DNA of 64,000 nucleotides from Lachnospiraceae bacterium (GTDB lineage Bacteria; Bacillota; Clostridia; Lachnospirales; Lachnospiraceae), in assembly GCA_900751995.1 (NCBI GenBank), contig CAADTP010000021.1:14542-78541 (forward strand), read 5' to 3'. Under the pieces are notes generated by a model. It saw only the letters and a list, made by a program, of their open reading frames with translations, was not told the origin of the DNA and ran no database searches. The translations under genes and the position numbers were made by a program. Shown piece by piece: positions 34,328 to 42,964 of the stretch (the stretch's first letter is position 1; each line of letters opens with the position of its first letter).

Positions 34328-34951
34328 ATGAGCAAAACAAAAAATGAAAACAAGGTCAGAAAAGGAGATTACGGGTATCTGGCTTCCGAAAAAAAGAAGA
34401 GGATCCTTATTACTGCAATTTTATTTGCAGTACCGCTTGGAATCTTTTTTTCTGCAATGATCTATTTTAAGACCAGACTGACGATATGGACGGTGATCGC
34501 TGTTGTCGGCTGCCTTCCGGCGTGCAAATCCATGGTAAGTCTTATCATGATCTTTCGTGCAAAGCCGGTTGCACCGCAGGTGTATGAGGAGATATCCGAG
34601 CATGCCGGCAGAATCCTGATGTCTTATGAGATGTATATGACCTTCTATGAAAAAAGTGCATCGATCGATGCATTTGCAATCTGTGGAAATACGGTTGTCG
34701 GTTTCAGCAGTGATCCGAAGATCGATGCTGCATTTATGGAGCGGGAAGCACAGAAGATTTTGCGGGGAAATGGCTTTAAGGCAAACGTCAAGATCTTTAC
34801 GAGGCTGCCGCAGTTTCTGGAACGTCTGGATTCCATGAACGAGCATAAAGAATCCCTGGAGGAGGGAATCAAATTCCGACCGGACGAAAAATATCCGGAA
34901 TTATCCAGAAATGAACTGATCAAACACACGATCCTGGCGATCTGTGTCTGA
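34328..34951 (+). CDS. Conserved membrane protein of unknown function
   Basis: 207 residues: a charged N terminus (KGDYGYLASEKKKR), two adjacent membrane helices at about 26-46 and 50-72, and a cytoplasmic domain (about 80-207) with SASIDAFAICGNTVVGFSSD and FTRLPQFLERLDSM. I do not recognise the family. AAGGAGCTGTAA precedes ATG. It lies 18 bases before the pseudouridine synthase gene and is probably in the same transcript. Confidence 0.75.
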   Translation: MSKTKNENKVRKGDYGYLASEKKKRILITAILFAVPLGIFFSAMIYFKTRLTIWTVIAVVGCLPACKSMVSLIMIFRAKPVAPQVYEEISEHAGRILMSYEMYMTFYEKSASIDAFAICGNTVVGFSSDPKIDAAFMEREAQKILRGNGFKANVKIFTRLPQFLERLDSMNEHKESLEEGIKFRPDEKYPELSRNELIKHTILAICV

Positions 34952-34969
34952 AAGAAAGAGGAACAGGAA

Positions 34970-35953
34970 ATGAAGGAGTTTCAGATTCGTGACAATGAAG
35001 CCGGACAGAGATTTGACAAGTATCTGTCCAAGCTTCTTCGGAATGCTCCGAAAAGTTTTTTTTACAAAATGCTCCGCAAGAAAAATATCACGTTGAATGG
35101 TAAGAAGGCGACTGGAAATGAAAAGCTGGAAGCTGGTGATACGATAAAGCTGTTTTTAAGTGATGAGACATTTGATAAATTCAGTGAGCAGAAACAGGCT
35201 GCCAGGGCAGTGACTGCACTGGAGGTGATCTATGAGGACAGAGACATTCTTCTCATCAACAAACCGGCAGGAATGCTTTCACAGCCGGATGACAGCGGAG
35301 AACCATCCATGGTAGAATATCTGACAGGCTATCTTCTTGAGAAGGAAGAACTGACAGAGGAAGACCTTCGCACCTTCCGCCCATCTGTCTGCAATCGCCT
35401 TGACAAAAACACGAGCGGTATCATTGCAGGAGGCAAATCACTGGCGGGGCTGCAGGAGCTTTCGGAATTATTCCATGACAGGACCGTACATAAAGAATAT
35501 CTGTGTGTTGTAAATGGAGTCCTTAAGGGAAAGAAGCATATCAAAGGTTATTTATATAAAGATACAAAGCTGAATAAAGTAACCATTTACAGACAAAAAG
35601 AGAAAGATGCACAGCCAATAGAGACCGTCTATGAGCCGCTTGGAGACAATGGGAGGGTAACACTTCTTAAGGTTGGGCTGATCACGGGACGTACGCATCA
35701 GATCCGTGCCCATCTTGCGTCGGAGGGGCATCCGCTGGCGGGTGATACCAAGTACGGGCAGGAGAGCTTTAATCGCCGCTACAGAGAAAAATATCAGTTA
35801 AAGCATCAGCTGCTTCATGCGTTCCGTCTGAGTTTCCCGGACGGGATGGATGGGAGGCTTTCAAATTTGTCTGGAAAGTGTTTTGAGGCACCACTGCCGG
35901 CACAGTTTCAACGCATCATAAAAGAAGAGAAGTTAGAGGAGAAATTATTATGA
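34970..35953 (+). CDS. RluA-family pseudouridine synthase (RluC/RluD-like)
   Basis: 327 residues: an S4 RNA-binding domain (about 1-75, RFDKYLSKLLRNA, KKNITLNGKKATG) and the catalytic domain with DILLINKPAGMLSQPDDSG and the active-site CNRLDKNTSGIIAGGKS (Asp after Leu). TGRTHQIRAHLASEGHPLAG confirms the RluA family. It isomerises specific uridines, most likely in 23S rRNA. Stop overlaps lepB by ATGA. Confidence 0.93.
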   Translation: MKEFQIRDNEAGQRFDKYLSKLLRNAPKSFFYKMLRKKNITLNGKKATGNEKLEAGDTIKLFLSDETFDKFSEQKQAARAVTALEVIYEDRDILLINKPAGMLSQPDDSGEPSMVEYLTGYLLEKEELTEEDLRTFRPSVCNRLDKNTSGIIAGGKSLAGLQELSELFHDRTVHKEYLCVVNGVLKGKKHIKGYLYKDTKLNKVTIYRQKEKDAQPIETVYEPLGDNGRVTLLKVGLITGRTHQIRAHLASEGHPLAGDTKYGQESFNRRYREKYQLKHQLLHAFRLSFPDGMDGRLSNLSGKCFEAPLPAQFQRIIKEEKLEEKLL

Positions 35954-36507
35954 AAATCTGGAATGAGGTCTGGGACTATGTCAAGATGTTCGTCATCGTG
36001 ATCGTGGTAGTCCTGGTCGTAAACAATGTGATTCTTATCAATGCAAAAATCCCGTCTGAATCCATGGAACAGACAATCATGACAGGAGACCGTATCTTTG
36101 GTTTCCGTATGGCATATGGCATCAACTTCGATTTCTTTGGAAAACATATTTCCAAAAAAATGAAAGATCCGGAGCGTTATGATATCATCATCTTCAAATA
36201 TCCGGATGATGAGAGCCAGCTCTTTATCAAAAGACTGATCGGTCTTCCGGGAGATACTGTTGAGATCAGGAACGGCAAAGTTTTTATCAACGGTGTGGAA
36301 GATGAGGAAGCAAACAGTCATGTACCGGAAACACCAACCGGAAATTATGGTCCATATGTTGTGCCGGAGGGAAGCTATTTCATGCTTGGAGATAATCGAG
36401 AGCATTCCAAGGATTCCAGATTCTGGCAGAATACGTTTGTGACCTATGATGAAATTGTCGGCAAAGCAATCGTAAGATATTATCCGTCCATCAAGGTTCT
36501 GGAATAA
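35950..36507 (+). CDS. lepB: Signal peptidase I
   Basis: 185 residues with a single N-terminal membrane anchor (about 11-31), the catalytic Ser in IPSESMEQTI (residue 38) and the catalytic Lys in FIKRLIGLPGD (about 97). LGDNREHSKDSR is the conserved box near the C terminus. It removes signal peptides on the outer face of the membrane. Starts within the stop of the pseudouridine synthase gene. Confidence 0.95.
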   Translation: MKIWNEVWDYVKMFVIVIVVVLVVNNVILINAKIPSESMEQTIMTGDRIFGFRMAYGINFDFFGKHISKKMKDPERYDIIIFKYPDDESQLFIKRLIGLPGDTVEIRNGKVFINGVEDEEANSHVPETPTGNYGPYVVPEGSYFMLGDNREHSKDSRFWQNTFVTYDEIVGKAIVRYYPSIKVLE

Positions 36508-37041
36508 ATGGCAACGTGGAACAGCAGAGGTCTTCGAGGTTCAACCCTTGAAGACCTTGTTAATCGTACCAACGAGCAGTATGCTCAGAAGAAGCTGGCA
36601 CTGATACAGAAAATACCGACACCGATCACTCCGGTACGGATGGATAAGGAAAACCGTCATATAACACTGGCCTATTTTGAGCAGAGAAGTACCGTAGATT
36701 ATATTGGAGTGGTTCAGGGCATCCCGGTCTGTTTTGACGCAAAGGAATGCTGTGTGGATACCTTTCCGCTGAGCAATATACATCCTCATCAGGTGGGGTT
36801 TATGGAGGCCTTTGAGCAGCAGGGAGGAATTGCCTTCTTCCTTATTTTCTTCAGCCACGCGGATCGTTTTTATTATCTTCCGTTCCGCGATCTCAAAAGC
36901 TTCTGGCAGCGTATGGAAGATGGCGGGCGCAAGAGTTTTCGAAGAGAAGAACTCAAAGAGGAATTCTATCTGCCGAAGCAGGGCGGATTTCTGGTTCCTT
37001 ATCTGGAGGGGATTCAGCAGGATCTCAAAATGCGGGATTGA
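36508..37041 (+). CDS. recU: Holliday junction resolvase RecU
   Basis: 177 residues; starts directly after the lepB stop. The N-terminal NSRGLRGSTLEDLVNRTNEQ, STVDYIGVVQG and CFDAKEC fit the RecU nuclease core (Glu, Asp and Lys active-site residues), followed by HPHQVGFMEAFEQQGGIAFF. RecU resolves the junctions moved by RuvAB, also encoded in this window. The stop codon lies inside the -35 box of the next promoter. Confidence 0.93.
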   Translation: MATWNSRGLRGSTLEDLVNRTNEQYAQKKLALIQKIPTPITPVRMDKENRHITLAYFEQRSTVDYIGVVQGIPVCFDAKECCVDTFPLSNIHPHQVGFMEAFEQQGGIAFFLIFFSHADRFYYLPFRDLKSFWQRMEDGGRKSFRREELKEEFYLPKQGGFLVPYLEGIQQDLKMRD

Positions 37042-37066
37042 CAATCCTTAGAATATCAACTATAAT
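37038..37066 (+). promoter_or_regulatory. Promoter of the his operon
   Basis: A full consensus promoter: TTGACA (37038-37043), 17 bases, TATAAT (37061-37066). It overlaps the recU stop. Confidence 0.9.
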
Positions 37067-37105
37067 CTTTAGTGTTTTACAGAGTAGCATGGTAGCATAC
37101 TAAAG
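37067..37105 (+). promoter_or_regulatory. Inverted repeat in the his leader
   Basis: CTTTAGT (37067-37073) and ACTAAAG (37099-37105) form a perfect seven-base inverted repeat directly after the -10 box, with two GTAGCAT direct repeats between them. It may be an operator or leader hairpin. The leader is too short for a T-box. Confidence 0.4.
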
Positions 37106-37134
37106 TGTATGGCTGCCCACGAGGAGGACAAACT

Positions 37135-38253
37135 ATGCAGCGTATTTTTCATACACCGGAGGGTGTACGTGACATCTATGATGGAGAGTGCAGCCAGAAG
37201 CATCATCTGCAGGCGGAAATTTATAAAGTATTCCATTCTTATGGATATGAAGAGATAGAAACACCGGGGATCGAATATTTTGAGGTGTTCAGCAGTGAGG
37301 TAGGAACCGTTCCTTCCAAAGACCTGTATAAATTTTTTGACAGAGAAGGCAACACTCTGGTATTGAGACCGGACTTTACCCCGTCTGTATCCAGAGCATG
37401 TGCGACGTATTTTAATCCGGATCAGCAGGTAGTGACACTGTGTTACACCGGAAATACATTTGTAAATAACTCAAGCTATCAGGGAAGGCTCAAAGAAACG
37501 ACGCAGATGGGCGTTGAGCGTATCGGAGATGATTCTCCGGAGGCAGATGCAGAACTGCTTGCCATGACGATCGAGAGCCTTCTGGCCTCAGGCCTTACTG
37601 AATTTCAGGTCAGTGTAGGGCAGGTGGATTATTTCAAATCCCTTCTTCGGGAGGCAGATCTTGAAGAAGAGGCAGAAGAGCGTCTTCGTTCTTTGATCTC
37701 TCAGAAGAATTATTTTGCAGTAGAGGATCTGGTAAAGGAACAGAATCTTCCGGAATCTCTGGAAAAAGCTTTCCGCGAACTGCCGCATCTGTTCGGTTCC
37801 AGCGAGGTGCTTGCAAAAGCCAGAAGTCTGACAGAAAATAAATGTGCGATCGCGGCTGTAGAAAGACTGGAAGAAATCTATGAGATTCTTAAGATATACG
37901 GCTATGAAAAATATGTAAGCTTTGATCTTGGCATGCTCAGCAAGATCCAGTATTATACAGGAATCATTTTTCAGGCATATACCTATGGGATCGGCGAGCC
38001 GGTAGTAAAAGGCGGACGTTACAATGAGCTTCTGAAGCATTTCGGAAAACCGGCAGCTTCCATTGGTTTTGTTATTGTTGTAGACAGTCTTCTTATGGCA
38101 CTTTCCAGACAGAAGATAAAGGTTATGGAGGATGAAGCTCCTCTGATCCTTACCTATACAGAGAAAAACAGACGAGAAGCCATCCTGGAGGCACAGAGGC
38201 TTCGTAAAGAGGGAACCTGTGTAGCTCTGCGCTGTGAGAAGGAGGAAGACTGA
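37135..38253 (+). CDS. hisZ: ATP phosphoribosyltransferase regulatory subunit HisZ
   Basis: 372 residues, a HisRS-like catalytic fold without tRNA-binding parts: TPEGVRDIYDGE, VLRPDFTPSVSRA, and YYTGIIFQAYTYGIGEPV. HisZ is needed by the short HisG for activity and histidine feedback. GAGGAGGACAAACT fixes ATG 37135. First gene of the his operon. Confidence 0.94.
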   Translation: MQRIFHTPEGVRDIYDGECSQKHHLQAEIYKVFHSYGYEEIETPGIEYFEVFSSEVGTVPSKDLYKFFDREGNTLVLRPDFTPSVSRACATYFNPDQQVVTLCYTGNTFVNNSSYQGRLKETTQMGVERIGDDSPEADAELLAMTIESLLASGLTEFQVSVGQVDYFKSLLREADLEEEAEERLRSLISQKNYFAVEDLVKEQNLPESLEKAFRELPHLFGSSEVLAKARSLTENKCAIAAVERLEEIYEILKIYGYEKYVSFDLGMLSKIQYYTGIIFQAYTYGIGEPVVKGGRYNELLKHFGKPAASIGFVIVVDSLLMALSRQKIKVMEDEAPLILTYTEKNRREAILEAQRLRKEGTCVALRCEKEED

Positions 38254-38254
38254 G

Positions 38255-38896
38255 ATGAGATACCTGACAATTGCACTGACAAAGGGAAGACTTGCCGAAA
38301 AAACTCTGGATATGCTGGAACAGATCGGGATCACCTGTGAGGAGATGAGAGACAAGAGTTCCCGTAAACTGATTTTTGTAAATGAAGAACTGAAGCTTCG
38401 TTTTTTCCTTGCAAAGGGACCGGATGTACCGACTTATGTAGAATACGGTGCAGCCGACATCGGAGTGACAGGTAAGGATATTATCCTGGAAGAGGGAAGA
38501 AAGCTTTATGAGGTTATGGATCTTGGATTCGGCAAATGCCGGATGTGTGTCTGCGGACCGGAAAGTGCCAGAGAGCTTCTGCATAACAATCAGCTGATCC
38601 GTGTGGCAACTAAATATCCGAATATAGCAAAGGATTACTTCTATAATCAGAAGCATCAGACGGTAGAGCTTATCAAACTGAATGGTTCTATCGAACTTGC
38701 ACCGATCGTAGGACTTTCTGAGGTGATCGTAGATATTGTGGAAACAGGAAGTACGCTTCGTGAGAACGGTCTTAAGGTTCTTGAGGAAGTCTGCCCGCTT
38801 TCTGCAAGGATGGTCGTGAATCAGGTCAGCATGAAGATGGAGGGCGAAAGAATCCATAAGCTGATCACAGATCTCAGAAATGTGATGGATAAATAA
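38255..38896 (+). CDS. hisG: ATP phosphoribosyltransferase catalytic subunit, short form
   Basis: 213 residues: first step of histidine synthesis, ATP plus PRPP. RYLTIALTKGRLAEKTL, YGAADIGVTGKD and the PRPP-binding VDIVETGSTLRENGL are present. The C-terminal regulatory domain of long HisG is absent, consistent with the HisZ partner just upstream (2 bases apart). AAGGAGGAAGACTGAG precedes ATG 38255. Confidence 0.96.
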   Translation: MRYLTIALTKGRLAEKTLDMLEQIGITCEEMRDKSSRKLIFVNEELKLRFFLAKGPDVPTYVEYGAADIGVTGKDIILEEGRKLYEVMDLGFGKCRMCVCGPESARELLHNNQLIRVATKYPNIAKDYFYNQKHQTVELIKLNGSIELAPIVGLSEVIVDIVETGSTLRENGLKVLEEVCPLSARMVVNQVSMKMEGERIHKLITDLRNVMDK

Positions 38897-38923
38897 ATAC
38901 TGTTGACAGAAGGGATGATAACA

Positions 38924-40225
38924 ATGCGTACAGTAGCACTGACAAAAGAAAGTACAAAAGATATTTTGGAAAATCTTCTCAAAAGAAGTCCGAACAATTA
39001 CGGAAAGTTTGAAGCCGCAGTAGATAACATTCTCAAAAATGTAAAAGAAAAAGGGGATGAAGCCCTTTTTGCCTATACGAAGGAATTTGACAAGACTGAA
39101 ATCACCGGAGAAACGATCCGTGTTACAGAAGAAGAGATCAAAGAAGCCTATGAGGCAGTAGACCCGGCTCTGATCGAGGTGATCCGAAAAGCACTGGTGA
39201 ACATCAGAAGTTATCACGAGAAACAGAGACAGAACAGCTGGTTTACCACAGAAGCAAAGGGAACCATGCTTGGTCAGAAGGTGACACCACTTGAGAGAGT
39301 CGGCGTTTATGTTCCGGGCGGAAAGGCGGTTTATCCTTCTTCGGTTCTTATGAACATTGTGCCGGCGAAGGTGGCAGGGGTAGACCAGATCGTGATGACG
39401 ACACCTCCGGGAAAAGACGGAAAGGTCAATCCGTCCACTCTGGTAGCTGCAAAAGAAGCAGGAGCTGATGAAATCTACAAGGTCGGCGGCGCACAGGCGA
39501 TCGGAGCACTTGCCTATGGAACAGAGAGTATTCCGAAGGTGGATAAGATCGTAGGACCTGGAAATATTTTTGTAGCTCTTGCAAAAAAAGCAGTCTACGG
39601 TTATGTCAGTATTGATTCTATCGCAGGACCGAGTGAGATCCTGGTTCTTGCAGATGAGACAGCAAATCCAAGATATGTTGCAGCAGATCTTCTGTCCCAG
39701 GCAGAGCATGACGAGCTTGCCTCCGCGATCCTGATCACAACGAGCGGAGAGTTTGCAGCTAAGGTGAGTGAGGAAGTGGATGGCTTTGTCAAAGTCCTTT
39801 CCCGTAAAGAGATCATTCAGAAATCATTGGATAACTTTGGTTATATCCTGATCGCCGAAAATATGGATGAGGCGATCGAGGCAGCAAACGCCATCGCATC
39901 TGAACATATGGAAATTGTGACTGCAAATCCTTTTGAAGTCATGATGAAGGTAAGAAATGCCGGTGCGATCTTTATCGGAGAAAACAGCTCTGAACCGCTG
40001 GGAGATTATTTTGCAGGACCAAACCATGTACTGCCAACCAATGGAACCGCAAAGTTTTTCTCCGCACTTTCTGTAGACGATTTTGTAAAGAAATCCAGCA
40101 TCGTATACTATTCAAGAGAAGCACTGCGAGAGATTCACAAAGACATTGAACAGTTTGCATCTTCAGAGCAGCTGACAGCACATGCAAATTCTATTGCTGT
40201 ACGTTTTGAGGATGAAGAACAGTAG
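38924..40225 (+). CDS. hisD: Histidinol dehydrogenase
   Basis: 433 residues. Oxidises histidinol to histidine in two NAD-dependent steps, zinc-dependent. Signatures: VGVYVPGGKAVYPSSVLMN, GGAQAIGALAYGTESIPKVD, SIAGPSEILVLAD, LLSQAEHDELASAIL and SEHMEIVTANPFEV. The start is 38924 (MRTVALTKES) or 38915; AAGGG at 38910-38914 fits 38924 best. Confidence 0.95.
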   Translation: MRTVALTKESTKDILENLLKRSPNNYGKFEAAVDNILKNVKEKGDEALFAYTKEFDKTEITGETIRVTEEEIKEAYEAVDPALIEVIRKALVNIRSYHEKQRQNSWFTTEAKGTMLGQKVTPLERVGVYVPGGKAVYPSSVLMNIVPAKVAGVDQIVMTTPPGKDGKVNPSTLVAAKEAGADEIYKVGGAQAIGALAYGTESIPKVDKIVGPGNIFVALAKKAVYGYVSIDSIAGPSEILVLADETANPRYVAADLLSQAEHDELASAILITTSGEFAAKVSEEVDGFVKVLSRKEIIQKSLDNFGYILIAENMDEAIEAANAIASEHMEIVTANPFEVMMKVRNAGAIFIGENSSEPLGDYFAGPNHVLPTNGTAKFFSALSVDDFVKKSSIVYYSREALREIHKDIEQFASSEQLTAHANSIAVRFEDEEQ

Positions 40226-40234
40226 GAGGAATAG

Positions 40235-40822
40235 ATGACCAGAGAAGCATCTGTAGAAAGAAATACAAAAGAAACAGAGATCAAACTGAAGTTGGTTCTG
40301 GATGGGACCGGATACTCAGACATTGAAACAGGAGTGGGATTTTTTGACCATATGCTTGACGGATTTGCACGTCACGGACTCTTTGACTTAAGCGTACGAG
40401 TACATGGAGATCTTAAGGTAGACGACCATCACACCATTGAGGATACGGGAATCGTCCTCGGAAATGCGATCAAAGAAGCTGCGGGAGACAAAAAGGGCAT
40501 CCGCCGCTATGGAAGCTGCATTCTTCCGATGGATGAGGTCCTTGTCCTCTGTGCAGTCGATCTGTCCGGACGTCCGTATTTCTCCTGGGATGCAGAATTT
40601 ACTTCTGAAAAGATCGGTGATATGGCAACGGAGATGGTGAAGGAATTTTTCTATGCGATTTCGTATTCCTGCGGAATGAATCTTCATATCAAGGTACTGA
40701 CAGGCGGGAACAGCCATCATGTGGCAGAGGCAATGTTCAAAAGCTTTGCCAAGGCACTGGATCAGGCAACATCTTTTGATCCAAGGATCACAGATGTACT
40801 TTCCACCAAGGGAAGTCTGTAA
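40235..40822 (+). CDS. hisB: Imidazoleglycerol-phosphate dehydratase
   Basis: 195 residues, monofunctional. Manganese-binding His motifs: FFDHMLDGFARHG, DDHHTIEDTGI and NSHHVAEAMFKSFAKA. AGGAGGAATAG precedes ATG. It dehydrates imidazoleglycerol phosphate. Confidence 0.97.
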   Translation: MTREASVERNTKETEIKLKLVLDGTGYSDIETGVGFFDHMLDGFARHGLFDLSVRVHGDLKVDDHHTIEDTGIVLGNAIKEAAGDKKGIRRYGSCILPMDEVLVLCAVDLSGRPYFSWDAEFTSEKIGDMATEMVKEFFYAISYSCGMNLHIKVLTGGNSHHVAEAMFKSFAKALDQATSFDPRITDVLSTKGSL

Positions 40823-40840
40823 GACAGAGAGGATTGTCCT

Positions 40841-42121
40841 ATGAATAAAAAATTACTAATTCCGTGTTTGTATTTACAGGCGGGCAAAGCAGTGACCGGT
40901 TTTGGACAGAGAAACCTGTTTGGTGATGGTGACGTAGAGAAACTGGCACGTTTTTACAGTGATAATGGAGCAGATGAGATTCTGGTCTTTGACTTTTCTT
41001 CGGGAGATGCAGAACATGAACAGGCAATCGCGAAGATCCGGGAAATCTGTGCGGCATCTGAAGTACCGGTTATGGCAGCCGGAAATATCAACCGCATGGA
41101 GGATGTCAAAAAACTGATCTATGCCGGATGTGCCAGGGTTGTTCTGAATTTTGCAAAAAACAGTAATGTGGAGCTTCTCGAAGGAATGTCCAGGCGTTTT
41201 GGAAAAGAGAAGATGCTGGTATGTATCTCCTCACTTGAGGAATATGAGGATCATAAAGAAATGATTTGTGAGTATGCTTCCGGGATTCTTGCGCTGGACG
41301 CAGTGCCGAAGATGCAGGAAGGTTCCAGGCTGCCGGTAATCTTCCATACAGAAGAAAGCAATGCAGAGTCACTGCAGTCGCTTCTTTTGGATCCTCTGAT
41401 CGGAGGGCTGAGCGGAAGCTTTATCAGTGCACCGGAAACAGATCTCAATGAATTTAAGCAGAACTGTAAGGAAGCCGGAATCCCGGTCAATACCTATGAG
41501 AGTGCGATCAGCTGGTCTGAGTTTAAGCTAAACGGTGACGGAATGGTTCCGGTCATTGTACAGGATTATAAAACCGATCAGGTGCTGATGCTGGCTTATA
41601 TGAACGAAGAAGCCTTTAATATGACGGTCAGAACCGGCAAAATGACTTACTGGAGCCGCAGCCGCCAGGAACTCTGGATCAAAGGACTGACTTCCGGACA
41701 TTTTCAGTATGTGAAATCCTTGCATTTGGACTGTGATAATGATACAATTCTTGCGAAGGTAGATCAGATTGGTGCAGCCTGCCATACAGGAAGCAGGTCC
41801 TGCTTTTTTAAAGAACTGATAAAAAAAGAATATGACGATACGAATCCTCTCAGAGTTTTTCAGGATGTTTATCAGGTGATCGCAGACCGCAAGGCACATC
41901 CGAAGGAGGGTTCTTATACGAACTATCTTTTTGACAAAGGAATCGACAAGATCCTCAAGAAAGTCGGCGAGGAGTGCACAGAAATCGTGATCGCAGCAAA
42001 AAATCCGGACAAAGAAGAAATCAAATATGAGATTTCAGATTTTCTGTACCATGCCATGGTGCTGATGGTAGAGAAAGGTGTTACCTGGGAGGATATTACC
42101 CGGGAGCTTGCCCGCAGATAA
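40841..42121 (+). CDS. hisIE: HisF/HisA-like barrel fused to phosphoribosyl-AMP cyclohydrolase and phosphoribosyl-ATP pyrophosphatase
   Basis: 426 residues in three parts. About 1-225 is a HisA/HisF-like barrel (LLIPCLYLQAGKAVTGFGQ, VPVMAAGNINRMEDVKKLI) in which the catalytic Asp of CLDV is Tyr, so this half is unlikely to catalyse its usual reaction. About 226-330 is HisI: the metal motif HLDCDNDTILAKVDQIGAAC followed by HTGSRSC. About 335-426 is HisE: LDKGI-type helix then KKVGEECTEIVIAAKN and EISDFLYHAMVLM. The active parts perform steps two and three of the pathway. hisC, hisH, hisA and hisF are not in this operon and must lie elsewhere. The fusion is known from Lachnospiraceae annotations. 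Confidence 0.92.
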   Translation: MNKKLLIPCLYLQAGKAVTGFGQRNLFGDGDVEKLARFYSDNGADEILVFDFSSGDAEHEQAIAKIREICAASEVPVMAAGNINRMEDVKKLIYAGCARVVLNFAKNSNVELLEGMSRRFGKEKMLVCISSLEEYEDHKEMICEYASGILALDAVPKMQEGSRLPVIFHTEESNAESLQSLLLDPLIGGLSGSFISAPETDLNEFKQNCKEAGIPVNTYESAISWSEFKLNGDGMVPVIVQDYKTDQVLMLAYMNEEAFNMTVRTGKMTYWSRSRQELWIKGLTSGHFQYVKSLHLDCDNDTILAKVDQIGAACHTGSRSCFFKELIKKEYDDTNPLRVFQDVYQVIADRKAHPKEGSYTNYLFDKGIDKILKKVGEECTEIVIAAKNPDKEEIKYEISDFLYHAMVLMVEKGVTWEDITRELARR

Positions 42122-42135
42122 CAGGAGATCATGTA

Positions 42136-42870
42136 GTGAAAACAGAAAACGAAAAGTTATATATCGTCATACCGGCATATAATGAGCGTGATAATATCTA
42201 TCAGGTGCTGGATGACTGGTATCCGGTGGTGGAGAAACATTGCGGAGGAGGAGAATCCCGTCTGGTCGTGATCGATGACGGAAGTAAGGACGATACGTAT
42301 GCGATCATGCAGGAATATGCGAAGACGCATCCGCTGTTTCAGCCTCTGACCAAGCCTAATGGCGGCCATGGTGCAACGGTATTATATGGTTATCGTTATG
42401 CACTGAAGCAGGGAGCAGATTATATTTTCCAGACAGATTCTGATGGTCAGACACTGCCGGAGGAGTTTGAGCCATTCTGGGAGCAGAAGGAATCCTACGA
42501 TATGGTGATTGGATGGAGAAATAAGCGTCAGGACGGCGAAAACCGTATTTTTGTCACAAAGACCCTTCGTTTTGTGATCCGCATCTGTTTCGGAGTTTCC
42601 GTGACAGATGCCAACACACCGTTCCGTCTGATGCAGGCGGAGACACTTCAGAAATATATCGGTCTTATTCCGAAGGACTTTAATCTTTCCAATGTCATTC
42701 TTTCTGTAATTTATGCAAAGAAAGGATGCAGGGTCAAATATATTCCGATCACATTCCGTCCGAGACAGGGTGGTGTGAATTCCATCAATATGAAAAAAAT
42801 ATTCGGAATCGGCAGACAGGCAGTCAGAGATTTCCGAAAAATAAATAAAGTATTATCCCGGGGAGTTTGA
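42136..42870 (+). CDS. Family 2 glycosyltransferase
   Basis: 244 residues of GT-A fold: YIVIPAYNERDNIYQVLDDW, VVIDDGSKDDTY, the DXD-like FQTDSDGQTLPEEFEPFW and MVIGWRNKRQDGENR. No membrane helices, so it resembles dolichyl-phosphate-mannose-synthase-like cytoplasmic enzymes. GTG start 42136 with AGGAG eight bases upstream. Last gene after hisIE, unrelated to histidine; donor and acceptor unknown. Confidence 0.88.
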   Translation: MKTENEKLYIVIPAYNERDNIYQVLDDWYPVVEKHCGGGESRLVVIDDGSKDDTYAIMQEYAKTHPLFQPLTKPNGGHGATVLYGYRYALKQGADYIFQTDSDGQTLPEEFEPFWEQKESYDMVIGWRNKRQDGENRIFVTKTLRFVIRICFGVSVTDANTPFRLMQAETLQKYIGLIPKDFNLSNVILSVIYAKKGCRVKYIPITFRPRQGGVNSINMKKIFGIGRQAVRDFRKINKVLSRGV

Positions 42871-42890
42871 TTCTCCGGGATTATTGTCGT
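42855..42890 (+). terminator. Terminator overlapping the end of the glycosyltransferase gene
   Basis: ATCCCGGGGAG (42855-42865) pairs with the arm ending CTCCGGGAT at 42881; the stop codon lies in the loop. The T tract is short, so efficiency may be low. Confidence 0.55.
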
Positions 42891-42895
42891 ATAAT
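42867..42895 (+). promoter_or_regulatory. Promoter of the PQQ-like gene
   Basis: TTGATT (42867-42872), 17 bases, TATAAT (42890-42895), overlapping the terminator hairpin. Confidence 0.65.
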
Positions 42896-42964
42896 AAAAA
42901 TACTTTATTTCTGCCGGGTTAGCAGGAAATGAATTAACAGGGGCAGCTTTTTGAGGAGAGGATT

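Noticed and set aside
37067..37134. T-box leader for the his operon
   Set aside because: The leader is only about 65 bases and lacks the T-box sequence and an antiterminator.
38150..39709. Minus-strand open frame of 519 codons opposite hisG and hisD
   Set aside because: It is antisense to two clear histidine genes, rich in Cys, His and Ser from reverse reading, and has no recognisable domain.
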